Assembly: GCA_030248225.1 (NCBI GenBank)
Contig: JASANE010026881.1
Span: 99,581-163,580 of the forward strand
DNA from: Trileptium ribeirensis
Taxonomy: Eukaryota > Nematoda > Enoplea > Enoplida > Thoracostomopsidae
Reading direction: 5' to 3'
Length of the DNA stretch: 64,000 nucleotides
Under the pieces are notes generated by a model. It searched no databases. It was not told where the DNA came from and was given only the letters and a program-made list of their open reading frames with translations. Position 1 is the stretch's first letter. Every line of letters begins with the position of its first letter. Of the stretch, positions 54,801-58,290 are shown piece by piece. The translations under genes were made by a program, and so were the position numbers.

Positions 54801-56758
54801 TTTTTACTAATGGCAACTTTTTCCATTGAAACGTTCCATCACCTCTAACAGCAAACCCTTTGAACACAGTTCGAGCAAAAAATAGTTTTCGGACAAACAT
54901 AGAACAAGCTCAAACGAATCATTTCTGGCTGCGACTGTATGAGCGATTGATTTTTGAATATGCCTTCATGTTTCTATAGAAATCGATCAGATGAATTTTT
55001 CAAATACACGAACAACCGCACCGAAATGGGCTCACTCGTACGCGATTTTAGGACAAGGTCATTAACTGTACATTTATACAGGGTTACACGAGATAAATTC
55101 TATATAATTTCAAAAAATAGCGCAATGTATGTCAAAGGCAAGAGCCAAATACACAAAAACTTCGACTCTCCGCGGCGAAGACACCCCATGTTTTGTGGCG
55201 GTTGTACAGGCTATATGACAGGTATACTTTTACTTCACAAGGCACTGACGTGAACCAAGATTTAAGCGTAGAAATGTCGTAACAACAACACAATGGCCTA
55301 GATTTGGCAATCTCAAAGCCAAACTGTGCACACACTGTCTCACACAGGTGACCGTGAGGAAAACGACCAATTATTTTTAATTCTCTCCAGGTTAGGAAAA
55401 GCACGCTCTCCCTGTAGATATGATTTTGACACTGCTGAGCGGTCACAACAGCAGTACTAGCTCTATAAGTGAGTTCTGATTTTCGAATGAATGCAAACTC
55501 AATTCGAACGAAAAACGGATATCGAACAAAATTCTATCTACACTACTATGGACTCTTAATATTTTGATAACGTTATAACAGTACTTAGAAACTGGAATAC
55601 TAACTACAATTAAATGCCTCTCTAACGAAGGAAACGTTTATTTATTGCGAGTACTTTATGCTGTCATACAAAAATAGTGGTGAGAGTGAAAAATAAAATA
55701 GTTTAAACCAGATTGCATTAAAACGGCCGTAAGCTAAACGCTTAACAGCCGGTTAGCGCTACATATAACTTCAAAATTTGCTTAATACTAGAAAACAAGC
55801 GCTACTTGGCTAACTGGAGGCAAACGAAAAACGAACGACAATCACGTGCAACGCCACATTGGATACCGATTCTCAAGTTAAGTAGCAATTTCGAAAAACT
55901 TCCATAATTATTACTTTTTACACTCTGACAGAAGGTAGTCTGTAAAAAGATTCTCACGAAATTTCTATTATACTAGTAATTTAGGGTCTGTGATAACAAC
56001 AATCCCGATAAATTTACTCCACTCGTGAAAAACCAATACTGTCAATAACTACGCATGTGCAGATAAAAAATAATTTCTAATACCGACTTTCCCAAGGAGA
56101 CGGACGAGAGCACCCTAGGTACTATTTTGGTTTCCCTCAAATACCGCCAGTTCAATCCCTAGGTATGTATTTTTGGGTTTCCCCAAGTTGTCCAGTTTCC
56201 TTTACTTTCTTCTGTCCGACTAAAACAGGCCAATTTTTTTCTGCGAAGCAAAAAATATGCCAGTTTTTCCTTACAAAATTAAAGAAATCGCTAAATTTTG
56301 CCCTGTGACGTTAATACACTAAAGTTACCAATTGCTATGACCGATAGGCTTTCATTGCAAAATTTTTATTACTGTACATACTTAGTGCGAACCAGTTTAT
56401 AGCATTTCCGCGTTTTTCAGTCTTCCAATTCAGCTGGAGTCCCCAGTTTTACCGAATTTTTCGGCCCCAGGCTTTCTCCACTTCAGTCCGGAGGGCCCCA
56501 GCTCGGTTCCACCCAGGAACTATCGAGGCAATTTGGGAAAGCCAGCGAAGATATAACCTACGCGCAAACAAATATCAGCAAAAGCAATTTTGTATCAATC
56601 TACAACATCACTTGTACACATTTCAGGATGTGCTACAGTATTATTAAACTACTAAAACTTACACAAATATTTCGTGACTTGAGATCGACGTAGATGTTAG
56701 TGCTCGCTTCCAGCGATGCTTCAAGAATGCATGGTTGATGATTGAAACCAGAGCAATT
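770..56758 (-). CDS. BLTP2: BLTP2/hobbit bridge-like lipid-transfer protein, 19 exons, 5' incomplete
   Basis: Nineteen minus-strand exons join into one open frame of 2381 codons plus a stop. Segments, in order: 56758-56663, 53501-53456, 50909-50723, 47582-47354, 42112-41886, 40476-40237, 39143-38972, 36163-35917, 34101-33416, 30986-30825, 29653-29416, 25180-24970, 21536-21364, 16639-16368, 13505-13212, 11038-10761, 8665-5476, 1671-1546, 841-770. The exons align colinearly with human KIAA0100/BLTP2 as I remember it. Landmarks are [22 protein letters not shown] (the GFWDK-type motif of the Fmp27/SABRE family), [59 protein letters not shown] and [10 protein letters not shown]. Family knowledge: a rod of repeated beta-groove modules anchored in the ER carries phospholipid to the plasma membrane; fly hobbit is needed for regulated secretion. 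The N-terminal membrane anchor (about 190 residues) is outside the window. Human BLTP2 is about 2235 residues; this one should be near 2570, the excess lying mostly in low-complexity linkers of the large exon. The only weak junction is 29416/25180. Confidence 0.95.
842..1545 (-). other. BLTP2 last intron
   Basis: 704 bp, AT-rich. I see no repeats or coding sequence in it. Confidence 0.8.
1546..1671 (-). CDS. BLTP2: BLTP2 penultimate exon
   Basis: 126 bp, 42 codons, phase 0 at both ends; acceptor ...tttgctttcag, donor ATG|gtaagt. Starts [20 protein letters not shown] and ends [16 protein letters not shown], matching the end of human BLTP2 (EEEEKARLLIGLSV). The basic, glycine/serine-rich start follows [10 protein letters not shown] of the giant exon. 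Confidence 0.93.
1770..2620 (+). repeat. Head-plus-tandem-unit element, copy 1
   Basis: Head (…tgaatatataatttagagacg…gagccaccgaatatcagcc) followed by three diverged ~165-bp units starting near 1935, 2105 and 2280. Each unit has the pattern 'aggataaattgctctacaaaa…gaccaaat…gatattaccattt…gtgtatttcgggtc…tttgacccagc'. Tail 'gtaagaattctttggttcgctcg'. The same head occurs at 3970 and 11350. No coding capacity. Confidence 0.75.
3130..3360 (-). repeat. tRNA-derived SINE-like segment
   Basis: On the minus strand, 3355-3280 reads GGTGTAGTGGTTAACATGTC … GTGTTCGATTCCCC. These match RNA polymerase III box A (TGGTGTAGTGGTTAAC type) and box B (GTTCGATTCC) at tRNA-like spacing. A second, more decayed A-box-like GCGGTGTAGCGGTTAA lies near 3175-3195. 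The acceptor stem does not pair well, so this is a tRNA-derived SINE or pseudo-tRNA, not a functional tRNA. Confidence 0.5.
3940..5230 (+). repeat. Head-plus-tandem-unit element, copy 2 (six units)
   Basis: Head at about 3950-4110, then about six diverged units with 'gctctacaaaatgag'-type starts near 4120, 4275, 4462, 4630, 4791 and 4911 (spacing roughly 120-190, mostly ~165). Tail near 5190-5230 shares 'ttcgcttcgttcg … agaattcaatta' with copies 1 and 4. Open frames through it on both strands (e.g. 4130-4609) are by-products. Confidence 0.75.
5476..8665 (-). CDS. BLTP2: BLTP2 giant exon, central linker, coiled coil and C-terminal domain
   Basis: 3190 bp (1063 codons); acceptor ...tgttttctag, donor CAG|gtaagt (phase 0). 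In order: [15 protein letters not shown] near the start; a Ser/Asn/Ala-rich linker (about 8350-8550); [35 protein letters not shown] (about 7966-8010); a Gly/Ser linker; [17 protein letters not shown] groove segments; [20 protein letters not shown]; a [20 protein letters not shown] block; a coiled coil (about 6590-6830); [57 protein letters not shown]; a Ser/Thr/Gly/Lys-rich linker (about 5700-6060); then [20 protein letters not shown] and [20 protein letters not shown]. All blocks have direct human counterparts. The first Met of the open frame (8676) lies in the intron, so the frame start is not a translation start. Confidence 0.97.
8666..10760 (-). other. BLTP2 intron with a large TA-flanked MITE
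   Basis: 2.1 kb. Contains an ATT microsatellite at about 8770, the MITE at 9827-10349 and, at 10490-10600, a partial direct copy of that MITE's interior (10108-10190). No coding sequence seen. Confidence 0.8.
9827..10349. mobile_element. Foldback MITE, Tc1/mariner-like ends
   Basis: Ends are TA|CAGTCATGGACAAAAATAAG and the inverse CTTATTTTTGTCCGTAATAG|TA. A nested inverted pair, GTTACAATCAGAATTAA near 9961 and TTCTGATTGTAACTG near 10260, lies inside. Internal sequence is rich in cgaacg/aaacga and gatcgatcga motifs. No transposase. Related fragments are at 11820-11950, 28825-28930 and 46450-47170. Confidence 0.75.
10761..11038 (-). CDS. BLTP2: BLTP2 exon, HDSYRAFRS block
   Basis: 278 bp; acceptor ...atcttctcag, donor TTTAA|gtaagt (phase 2). 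Contains [29 protein letters not shown] and [16 protein letters not shown], ending QQLTRHFK. Matches human [38 protein letters not shown] and KLGQHYK. Confidence 0.95.
11325..11810 (+). repeat. Head-plus-tandem-unit element, copy 3
   Basis: Head 'gttgaataagtataatttag … gccaccaaatattagccac' (11345-11440), followed by two units beginning near 11500 and 11665. It is the same arrangement as at 1770 and 3940, with fewer units. Confidence 0.7.
12275..12690 (+). repeat. ggaccca-family dispersed element, copy 1
   Basis: Begins and ends with related 'gggtccagca…ttttgggtcca' stretches. The interior 'ccttaaacgctggg … cgagaatttcacgaaatttta' recurs at 48060-48545 in the same orientation and at 37320-37770 inverted. 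Non-coding, AT-rich interior. Confidence 0.7.
12695..12867. mobile_element. MITE with CAGTACTCGTCACAATTG ends
   Basis: 173 bp. Left end TA|CAGTACTCGTCACAATTG; right end is the near-inverse CCATTGTGACGAGTAATG. Interior has 'cgctcgttgttcgctcgc' runs like the minisatellite inside the relative at 52396-52649. A lone end of the family is at 17660-17675. Confidence 0.7.
13212..13505 (-). CDS. BLTP2: BLTP2 exon, [15 protein letters not shown] block
   Basis: 294 bp, 98 codons, phase 0; acceptor ...tttttttcag, donor AAT|gttagt. Contains [49 protein letters not shown] and [20 protein letters not shown], almost invariant relative to human ([25 protein letters not shown]). These residues precede the HDSYRAF motif in the next exon. 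Confidence 0.96.
13848..14101. mobile_element. MITE with TTA duplication, PIF/Harbinger-like
   Basis: TTA|GGCCGTGTTCACATTGCATCC at the left and GGATGCAATGTGAACACGCCG|TTA at the right. Interior repeats of 'atccgatccgatccg' and its inverse extend the palindrome. The 3-bp TTA duplication and the GGSCGTGTTCACA-type end fit non-autonomous PIF/Harbinger elements. No transposase. Confidence 0.75.
14192..14555 (+). repeat. 121-bp tandem triplicate
   Basis: Three direct copies beginning 'taaggcttcaataatt' at 14192, 14313 and 14434. Copies 2 and 3 are nearly identical; copy 1 is slightly diverged (ttcagtgaagc versus ttgaatagagc). Each includes 'ggtaattcgctgtcccaagg'. Non-coding. Confidence 0.9.
14850..16120 (+). 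repeat. Degenerate tandem-unit element, copy 4
   Basis: Two units near 14865 and 15015 ('gctctacaaaatgactccga'), an insertion-rich middle, and the family tail near 16060-16100 ('gtaagaattctttgcttcgtt … agaattcaatta') also seen at 2540 and 5190. Two partial copies of 'atgcccgaaaa…aggaaccatgggggcgccata' lie at 15416 and 15570. Confidence 0.55.
16368..16639 (-). CDS. BLTP2: BLTP2 exon with GFWDK-type motif
   Basis: 272 bp; acceptor ...ttattttcag, donor CAA|gtaacc (phase 0). Contains [18 protein letters not shown] and LKFYYDL, then [16 protein letters not shown] and [16 protein letters not shown]. This is the most diagnostic block of the Fmp27/SABRE/KIAA0100 family, where the human protein has PWWDKSRLLFHG. 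Confidence 0.96.
19210..19352 (+). repeat. ~25-bp G-rich minisatellite
   Basis: About six copies of 'ggctacacctgaggtcgggg' with c/t variants, then scattered single copies near 19645, 19780 and 19985 ('ggtcgggggggggggctacat'). Runs of 5-12 G make it a candidate G-quadruplex former on the plus strand (C-rich in BLTP2 pre-mRNA). Confidence 0.85.
20390..21359 (+). repeat. ~114-bp tandem array, nine copies
   Basis: Copies start at 'cgtacagaaccgtggaatga' or a variant near 20390, 20504, 20620, 20732, 20847, 20968, 21082, 21195 and 21298 (spacing 103-121). Each carries 'aaaataataagtaatgctaa' and 'gggctgtcgcgacgaaaagt'. An outlying unit is at 18645-18710. The last copy breaks off at 21359, inside the donor site of a BLTP2 exon. 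Confidence 0.9.
21364..21536 (-). CDS. BLTP2: BLTP2 exon, 5' splice site overlaps a tandem array
   Basis: 173 bp; acceptor ...cgctttag, donor CGGT|gtaagc (phase 1). Begins [20 protein letters not shown] and contains [19 protein letters not shown], matching human GSPFPPEGLDLVIQWCRML and LVRIRDYPRYLFEIRDW. The last two donor bases (+5, +6) coincide with the edge of the ~114-bp tandem array. Confidence 0.92.
22776..23812 (+). repeat. 262-bp tandem array, four near-identical copies
   Basis: 'aatgttacgtccaaaaacct' occurs at 22851, 23113, 23375 and 23638, a period of 262-263 bp. Copies differ at a handful of sites, so the array is young. The period is not a multiple of 3, so the overlapping ~110-aa frames are artefacts. 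Confidence 0.95.
24450..24895 (+). repeat. Imperfect gcgagcgaacaacgagc minisatellite
   Basis: Irregular repetition of 'gcagcgagcgaac', 'aacaacgagcgag' and 'aacatcgagcgag' over ~450 bp. Its composition resembles the repeat inside the MITE at 52396-52649, but no matching ends are seen. It creates a false Ser/Leu/Ala-rich continuation of the neighbouring BLTP2 exon frame. Confidence 0.8.
24970..25180 (-). CDS. BLTP2: BLTP2 exon, middle region
   Basis: 211 bp; acceptor ...tgatttcag, donor GGAAG|gtatgt (phase 2). Contains [32 protein letters not shown] and [11 protein letters not shown], matching human KIEELYASLERKNIEIY, IQRSRRLYGNTPMR and LVALADASFHG. The frame stays open leftward into a minisatellite, but that part is intronic. 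Confidence 0.92.
26375..27670 (+). repeat. Long dispersed repeat, copy A
   Basis: Starts 'cagtcacctgtaacagg' and ends '…actccgctcgcttcgatcgct|atttcaacat'. Inside are several diverged ~170-bp sub-repeats ('aaccaaaacaactgaagacagactatatt…tcgggttcattgaacc'). The same structure is at 34893-35912 in the same orientation. The 3' part reads 'ggcaaagaacccttaaaaacctgttttttgttattttgacccc'. No protein recognised. Confidence 0.8.
27758..27852. mobile_element. 95-bp MITE, TA-flanked
   Basis: TA|CAGTCACGGACAACTGCAC … GTGCAGTTGTAGCCATGACTG|TA. Tc1/mariner-like ends and TA duplication; essentially a bare hairpin. Confidence 0.8.
28021..28320 (+). other. Unassigned 99-codon open frame in BLTP2 intron
   Basis: Starts ATG and ends TAA, antisense to BLTP2. 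It has an acidic/Ser-rich middle ([18 protein letters not shown]) and a C-terminal [18 protein letters not shown] second open frame follows at 28327-28560. I do not recognise either; they could be a decayed processed gene or chance. No splice or promoter signal was weighed. Confidence 0.15.
28935..29227. mobile_element. MITE with TAA duplication, AT-rich palindrome
   Basis: TAA|AGCTGCGTTCACAC … GTGTGAACACGCCT|TAA, with internal 'tcaaattttgatcaaaatttga' palindromes. The ends resemble those of the TTA-flanked element at 13848 (…CGTGTTCACA), suggesting the same transposase group. Confidence 0.7.
29416..29653 (-). CDS. BLTP2: BLTP2 exon, conserved DNYELL region
   Basis: 238 bp; acceptor ...ttgtttcag. 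Contains [25 protein letters not shown] and [18 protein letters not shown], then a helix [14 protein letters not shown]. Matches human VQKWLKGLH, VPLPPDLLLKVEHF and DVFEVKLHDNYELMKDE. The donor is uncertain: T|gtcgga (end 29416) keeps phase with the next exon, while CA|gtgtcg (end 29418) with a shifted acceptor would also work. Human has about 7 more residues here. Confidence 0.88.
29654..30824 (-). other. BLTP2 intron
   Basis: 1.2 kb, AT-rich. A 'gctggttcgaaacgg' stretch near 30190 resembles a box B, but I see no convincing partner box A. Nothing else recognised. Confidence 0.7.
30825..30986 (-). CDS. BLTP2: BLTP2 exon, middle groove region
   Basis: 162 bp, 54 codons, phase 0 at both ends; acceptor ...atggtttcag, donor CAG|gtttga. 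Contains [19 protein letters not shown] then PYAYNF, matching human RNRVWLLSFGSVSVEF and PYQYDF. No ORF of this frame is prominent because flanking stops are close. Confidence 0.9.
30987..33415 (-). other. BLTP2 intron with a dispersed repeat
   Basis: 2.4 kb. 31505-31960 is a copy of the 'attcgctgaaaattttgtcaggg' repeat. 32383-32628 is an unassigned 81-codon plus-strand frame (contains [18 protein letters not shown]). 33080-33140 is a G-rich remnant. The remainder is AT-rich and unassigned. Confidence 0.65.
31505..31960 (+). repeat. 'cgctgaaaattttgccaggg' dispersed repeat
   Basis: Starts 'cattcgctgaaaattttgtc' and ends near 'gtgccaggcctccccaccca'. Same-orientation copies are at 46590-47045 and 59995-60420; inverted copies at 25430-25830, 40800-41000 and 61500-61800. 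All have the G/C-run 'gggg…gccaaaattttgcc' segments. Confidence 0.6.
33416..34101 (-). CDS. BLTP2: BLTP2 exon, middle groove region
   Basis: 686 bp; acceptor ...gaatattttag, donor GAT|gtaagt (phase 0). The open frame runs on upstream of the acceptor, but that part is intron. Contains [16 protein letters not shown] (human WSPPDHMYLYQHVLATL) and [18 protein letters not shown] (human ITLAAESVSLSRHGG region). A Cys/Ser loop (QGSCTSPQC) sits in a variable region. Confidence 0.93.
34655..34789. mobile_element. 135-bp MITE with CAGTCACGCTCAGAAATAAA ends
   Basis: TA|CAGTCACGCTCAGAAATAAA … TTTATTTCTGAGCGTGACTG|TA, perfect 19-20-bp ends and a TA duplication, the hallmark of a Tc1/mariner-derived MITE. 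Related single ends (…tttctggcagtaac, cagtcatttctggc) occur at 49490, 49740-49800, 54930 and 59260. Confidence 0.85.
34893..35912 (+). repeat. Long dispersed repeat, copy B
   Basis: Direct copy of 26375-27670, about 280 bp shorter. Starts 'aatcacctgtaacagg' and ends '…gctcgcttcgctcgcttagtttcaacat'. The shared terminal 'tttcaacat' (35904-35912) overlaps the donor of the adjacent BLTP2 exon. Confidence 0.85.
35917..36163 (-). CDS. BLTP2: BLTP2 exon, 5' splice site abuts a repeat
   Basis: 247 bp; acceptor ...cacactttag, donor GGGG|gtgaga (phase 1). Contains [18 protein letters not shown] and VLNKLERLI, equivalent to human TLFLDCTIRGLQVEASD and CLSRILSLM, then [13 protein letters not shown] (human VEDMNLFTLSALVG). 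The dispersed repeat to the left ends within the donor site. Confidence 0.92.
36164..38971 (-). other. BLTP2 intron
   Basis: 2.8 kb. 36164-36402 stays open in the minus frame, but the peptide (…[20 protein letters not shown]…) has no BLTP2 counterpart and the flanking exons already join. Contains inverted tandem-unit fragments (37060-37165, 38165-38270) and a ggaccca-family element (37320-37770). 38350-38970 is unassigned. Confidence 0.7.
37320..37770 (-). repeat. ggaccca-family dispersed element, inverted copy
   Basis: Reverse complement of the elements at 12275 and 48060: '…gtttggacccagtgtttaagg…ggacctaaaagaaatttgctggaccc…gggtccgttttgaaaaaactctgcc'. Confidence 0.7.
38972..39143 (-). CDS. 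BLTP2: BLTP2 exon, N-terminal third
   Basis: 172 bp; acceptor ...atatttaag, donor ACG|gtagtg (phase 0). Contains [18 protein letters not shown] and [17 protein letters not shown], equivalent to human LGFNSISLDYQ and NMHVWGEALVLDSFTLQ. The donor was chosen by phase and by continuity with the next exon; a donor one GT further upstream would break the alignment. Confidence 0.87.
39144..40236 (-). other. BLTP2 intron
   Basis: 1.1 kb, AT-rich. A 'cagtcatttttggcaagc' MITE-like end lies near 40000. Otherwise nothing recognised. Confidence 0.75.
40237..40476 (-). CDS. BLTP2: BLTP2 exon, N-terminal third
   Basis: 240 bp; acceptor ...gtattttag, donor ACGAG|gtaagt, phase 2 at both ends. Contains [19 protein letters not shown], aligning with human FSTSISNVNISIQLGD, and further on a Ser/Thr-rich loop. 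Adjacent introns show no coding material. Confidence 0.9.
40477..41885 (-). other. BLTP2 intron
   Basis: 1.4 kb. 40800-41000 is an inverted fragment of the 'cgctgaaaattttgccaggg' repeat ('gtttccaatcg…ccatcaaaagcgttttgg'). 41630-41690 is a short AT-rich 'ataaaggata…aataaaggac' duplication. Nothing coding. Confidence 0.7.
41886..42112 (-). CDS. BLTP2: BLTP2 exon, N-terminal third
   Basis: 227 bp; acceptor ...tttttgtag, donor CAATC|gtaagg (phase 2). Starts [13 protein letters not shown] and contains [19 protein letters not shown], then a Ser-rich linker. Positionally equivalent to human [20 protein letters not shown] and the helix after it. Confidence 0.9.
42750..45260 (+). pseudogene. Decayed RTE-type LINE (endonuclease and reverse transcriptase)
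   Basis: Pieces in shifting frames follow the order of an endonuclease-reverse transcriptase polyprotein. Near 42800 comes [16 protein letters not shown] then [11 protein letters not shown] (endonuclease GDFN motif). Near 43030 is [10 protein letters not shown]. At 44370-44570 come [20 protein letters not shown] and [19 protein letters not shown], where the catalytic pair F-A-D-D is changed to [18 protein letters not shown] lies near 44690 and [16 protein letters not shown] near 45010. Many frameshifts and stops make it inactive. It is antisense to BLTP2. Confidence 0.8.
46450..47170. mobile_element. MITE of the 9827 family interrupted by another repeat
   Basis: Left part 46450-46582 ('atcagaattaagtgct … tcgatttcgatcgtttt') and right part 47055-47170 ('aaaatcgatcgattacg … gttcacttaattctgattac') are inverse arms of the MITE family. 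46590-47045 between them is a copy of the 'gctgaaaattttgccagggg' repeat, so the second element inserted into the first. Confidence 0.6.
47354..47582 (-). CDS. BLTP2: BLTP2 exon, N-terminal third
   Basis: 229 bp; acceptor ...acatttcag, donor AAG|gtattg (phase 0). Joined to the previous exon the peptide reads [20 protein letters not shown], corresponding to human SQKRHLTWTLKLLQFLY. It ends in TLHFSVK. A Thr/Pro-rich stretch ([10 protein letters not shown]) is specific to this species or lineage. Confidence 0.9.
48060..48545 (+). repeat. ggaccca-family dispersed element, copy 2
   Basis: Begins 'aaacggaccctgggtccagc' and ends '…ttttttgggtccacgtaaaaa'. Colinear with 12275-12690, including 'cgagaatttcacgga' and the AT-rich centre. 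Confidence 0.75.
49100..49176. repeat. 77-bp hairpin with perfect 18-bp arms
   Basis: TTTAGCGATGATACGCCG at 49100-49117 and its exact inverse CGGCGTATCATCGCTAAA at 49159-49176, with a 41-nt loop. It could be a tiny MITE or a structured intronic RNA. No direct duplication is obvious at the flanks. Confidence 0.7.
50096..50610. mobile_element. Foldback element with CCGGGGTTATTTTAG ends
   Basis: Ends CCGGGGTTATTTTAG and CTAAAATAACCCCGG are exact inverses. Inside, GGGGTCA/TGACCCC motifs recur on both arms ('accccttaaggggtcac', 'ctgaccccttaggggtcagt'). Flanks share 'acatgtta' at 50088-50095 and again at 50615-50622, a possible 8-bp duplication if the right end carries four extra bases. hAT-like if so. 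Confidence 0.65.
50723..50909 (-). CDS. BLTP2: BLTP2 exon, N-terminal third
   Basis: 187 bp; acceptor ...gcattttag, donor |gtagag (phase 2). Contains [18 protein letters not shown] and VDDEQR, matching human LPDQVKVKMENTSVVLSM followed by NSQKR. The residues before it ([21 protein letters not shown]) align with human [21 protein letters not shown]. Confidence 0.88.
51311..51591 (+). pseudogene. Possible ArdC-like domain relic
   Basis: Plus-strand frame ending in TGA at 51589-51591. It contains [17 protein letters not shown] then [13 protein letters not shown]. From memory, the end of ArdC-type (zincin-like) domains reads LGISPEPREDHAAYIAS then WLKVLKNDKRAI; over 29 columns without gaps about 11 are identical (G, P, P, R, A, Y, W, V, K, N, R). 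The metal-binding HExxH part is not seen. It could be chance. If real, it is a fragment of a bacterial, symbiont or mobile-element gene. Confidence 0.25.
52030..52250 (+). pseudogene. LINE reverse transcriptase fragment
   Basis: Plus-strand pieces read [18 protein letters not shown], then after a stop [11 protein letters not shown], then [11 protein letters not shown]. This follows the order of RTE/R1-type reverse transcriptases (YADDIALLGES … LNASKTK). The catalytic YADD is altered to YMDN. Remnant only. Confidence 0.6.
52396..52649. mobile_element. MITE carrying an internal 22-bp minisatellite
   Basis: TA|CAGTACTCGCCACAATTGAC … GTCAATTGTGGCGAGTACTG|TA: ~22-bp inverse ends with TA duplication. 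Between them (about 52432-52624) are eight full copies of 'acgagcgagtcgcgagcgag' plus two bases, varying at a few sites. A relative without the array is at 12695-12867. Open frames of 82-113 codons here on both strands are repeat artefacts. Confidence 0.88.
53456..53501 (-). CDS. BLTP2: BLTP2 46-bp micro-exon
   Basis: 46 bp between ...tttttcttag and |gtaagttt, entering in phase 0 and leaving in phase 1. Encodes [15 protein letters not shown] plus one base. Aligns with the human segment TVDVWTLHAEL, and the phases fit both neighbours exactly. Confidence 0.82.
53502..56662 (-). other. BLTP2 intron with 112-bp array
   Basis: 3.2 kb. Array at 53703-54150, MITE-like end near 54930 ('cgaatcatttctggctgcgactgtatg'). 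55132-55446 is open on the minus strand without recognised homology. 55450-56660 is AT-rich and unassigned. Confidence 0.75.
53703..54150 (+). repeat. 112-bp tandem array, four copies
   Basis: 'attgagttccgcattgc' begins at 53703, 53816, 53926 and 54038. Copies share 'accatgtacatgcctgtgtt' and 'gtcaatagtgttcggtgaat' with few differences. Young, non-coding. Confidence 0.93.
56663..56758 (-). CDS. BLTP2: BLTP2 exon (first in window), early groove segment
   Basis: 96 bp, phase 0 at both ends; acceptor ...cattgcag, donor |gtaagttt. Contains [18 protein letters not shown], aligning with human DTCLVELSLALDLCLKV around residue 200. Too short for ORF prediction. It was found by looking upstream of the next exon for a phase-0 donor and confirmed by homology. 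Upstream exons are not seen before 64000. Confidence 0.85.
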
Positions 56759-56952
56759 CTGCAATGAATATTATAATTATAAAGATAAGTTAGAAACTTC
56801 TATAGAGTCCATTGAATTTATTTTCTAGTGCATGCACTCGGTAAACGACATCACACTTTTAGTCGAATCTCAATTAGTAAAAAACAAGAAAAAGCAAGTG
56901 TCAACAAAATAATAAACAATGTTGTTGTAGCCGACTCCATCAATGCTGGTTC

Positions 56953-58290
56953 TTATAGCTGTAGAAATGCTGCCACTGCTGTAGGATCAGTCCACAAGCT
57001 TTCTTCTGGCAGGTTTGTCGGGTTTTTAGAGCAGTTGAACAGGTGTTTGACATCGTGGGGGCCTTTTTTGCAAGCTGGGCATATGTCGGGAATGGTGCTA
57101 TCCAGTCGGTGGCGATAGCTGTGTAGCATGTAAGAGTATCCTGACCTAAGCTGGGACAAGATGACTCTCGATTTCCTTGTCAGTTCCTTCTCTTGTTCGT
57201 TGATGCGTGGGGGTGGGTAGCCTCCAAGCACCACCGGAACTTTGTGTGCTGCTTTTGCTTTCTGCACTATTTTCGTGTGCGTTTCTTTCATCCTCTTTTT
57301 GATTTCTTCTTCCGGCAGGCTCTGTGGAAGAGTTTTCTTCAGAACTTCTTCTGCTTTTGATTTGATGGTGTGTTTCATTTTTCGTGGTCGTTTGTTGGCT
57401 GTGGCTATTTCTTGGCATGGATGTTGGGCATCACAGCATTGGAAGAAGTACTGGCAAGTGAGAAGGACGTTGTGCGCTTCCACTGGAAGGGTGAGAGTCT
57501 CGGCATGTAGGTGGTTTTCCGATGCCATCCGAAGGCTGCCGGTTGCCGTGCGCAGTGCTTGGTTTTGTAGCCGCTGAAGCTTCGTAATGTTGCTTTTTGC
57601 ACAGTTTGGGAACCATTCGGGGCAACAATAGTTTATGATTGAGCGACCCACCGCTTTGTACGTCATCAGCATTGTTTCTTTGTCCTGACCCCATGTTGAT
57701 CCTGCTAGTGCCTTTAGAATGTTAACTCTTTGACTGACCCGACCGCAGGTGTTGTCCACGTGCCATTTGAAAGAAAGGGATGTATCCAGGGTCACTCCGA
57801 GGATCTTTGGCTGCTGGACGATAGGGATCTGCGTGCCATGAATGATGATGTTCAGGGGGTAGCGATGTTCCCCTTTATGTGGCGTCAGAAGCGTGGCTGT
57901 GGATTTTGAAGATGATATCGCCAGGCCCCGTTCTTCGAAGAAGTCCACTAGCTTCGGAAGATATTGGTTCAGCTTTTGTTCGATAGACGAGACTATCGGT
58001 CCGCAGCTGTATATCGTAAAGTCGTCGGCATATGAAACAATTTTGATGCCAGGAGGGGGTTTTGGTGCCTGCGAGACGTAAAAGTTGAATAGGGTCGGAG
58101 AGACTATGGACCCTTGAGGAACGCCCATGTACACTGTTTGGAACTGTGACGTTTCACCGCGGAACGATAATAAACAATAATTACTCCAATCACAAATCAA
58201 ACTGCTATCACCACGTTTGTGAAAGCTGTTGTAACATGCAAAATCGTGCACATCACAACTTCGTTTCTCCAAAGCAGGATAGGTTACAAA
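56953..58290 (-). mobile_element. Jockey-type LINE, 3' half of reverse transcriptase
   Basis: Intact 439-codon frame (ending 56953) covering the C-terminal half of a Jockey-clade reverse transcriptase. In order: VYMGVPQGSIVSPTLFNFYV; catalytic SYADDFTIYS; KILGVTLDTSLSFKWHVD; SIINYCCPEWFP; the Jockey tail LRSGYSYMLHSYRHRLDS, then CPACKKGPHDVKHLFNC with its Cys/His set. A complete ORF2 is about twice as long, so the 5' part (endonuclease and palm start) is absent. The first codon used is not a natural start. Same strand as BLTP2, inside its intron. Confidence 0.92.

Noticed and set aside
55132..55446. 104-codon minus-strand frame
   Set aside because: No recognisable domain, not matching BLTP2, and the flanking exons join without it.
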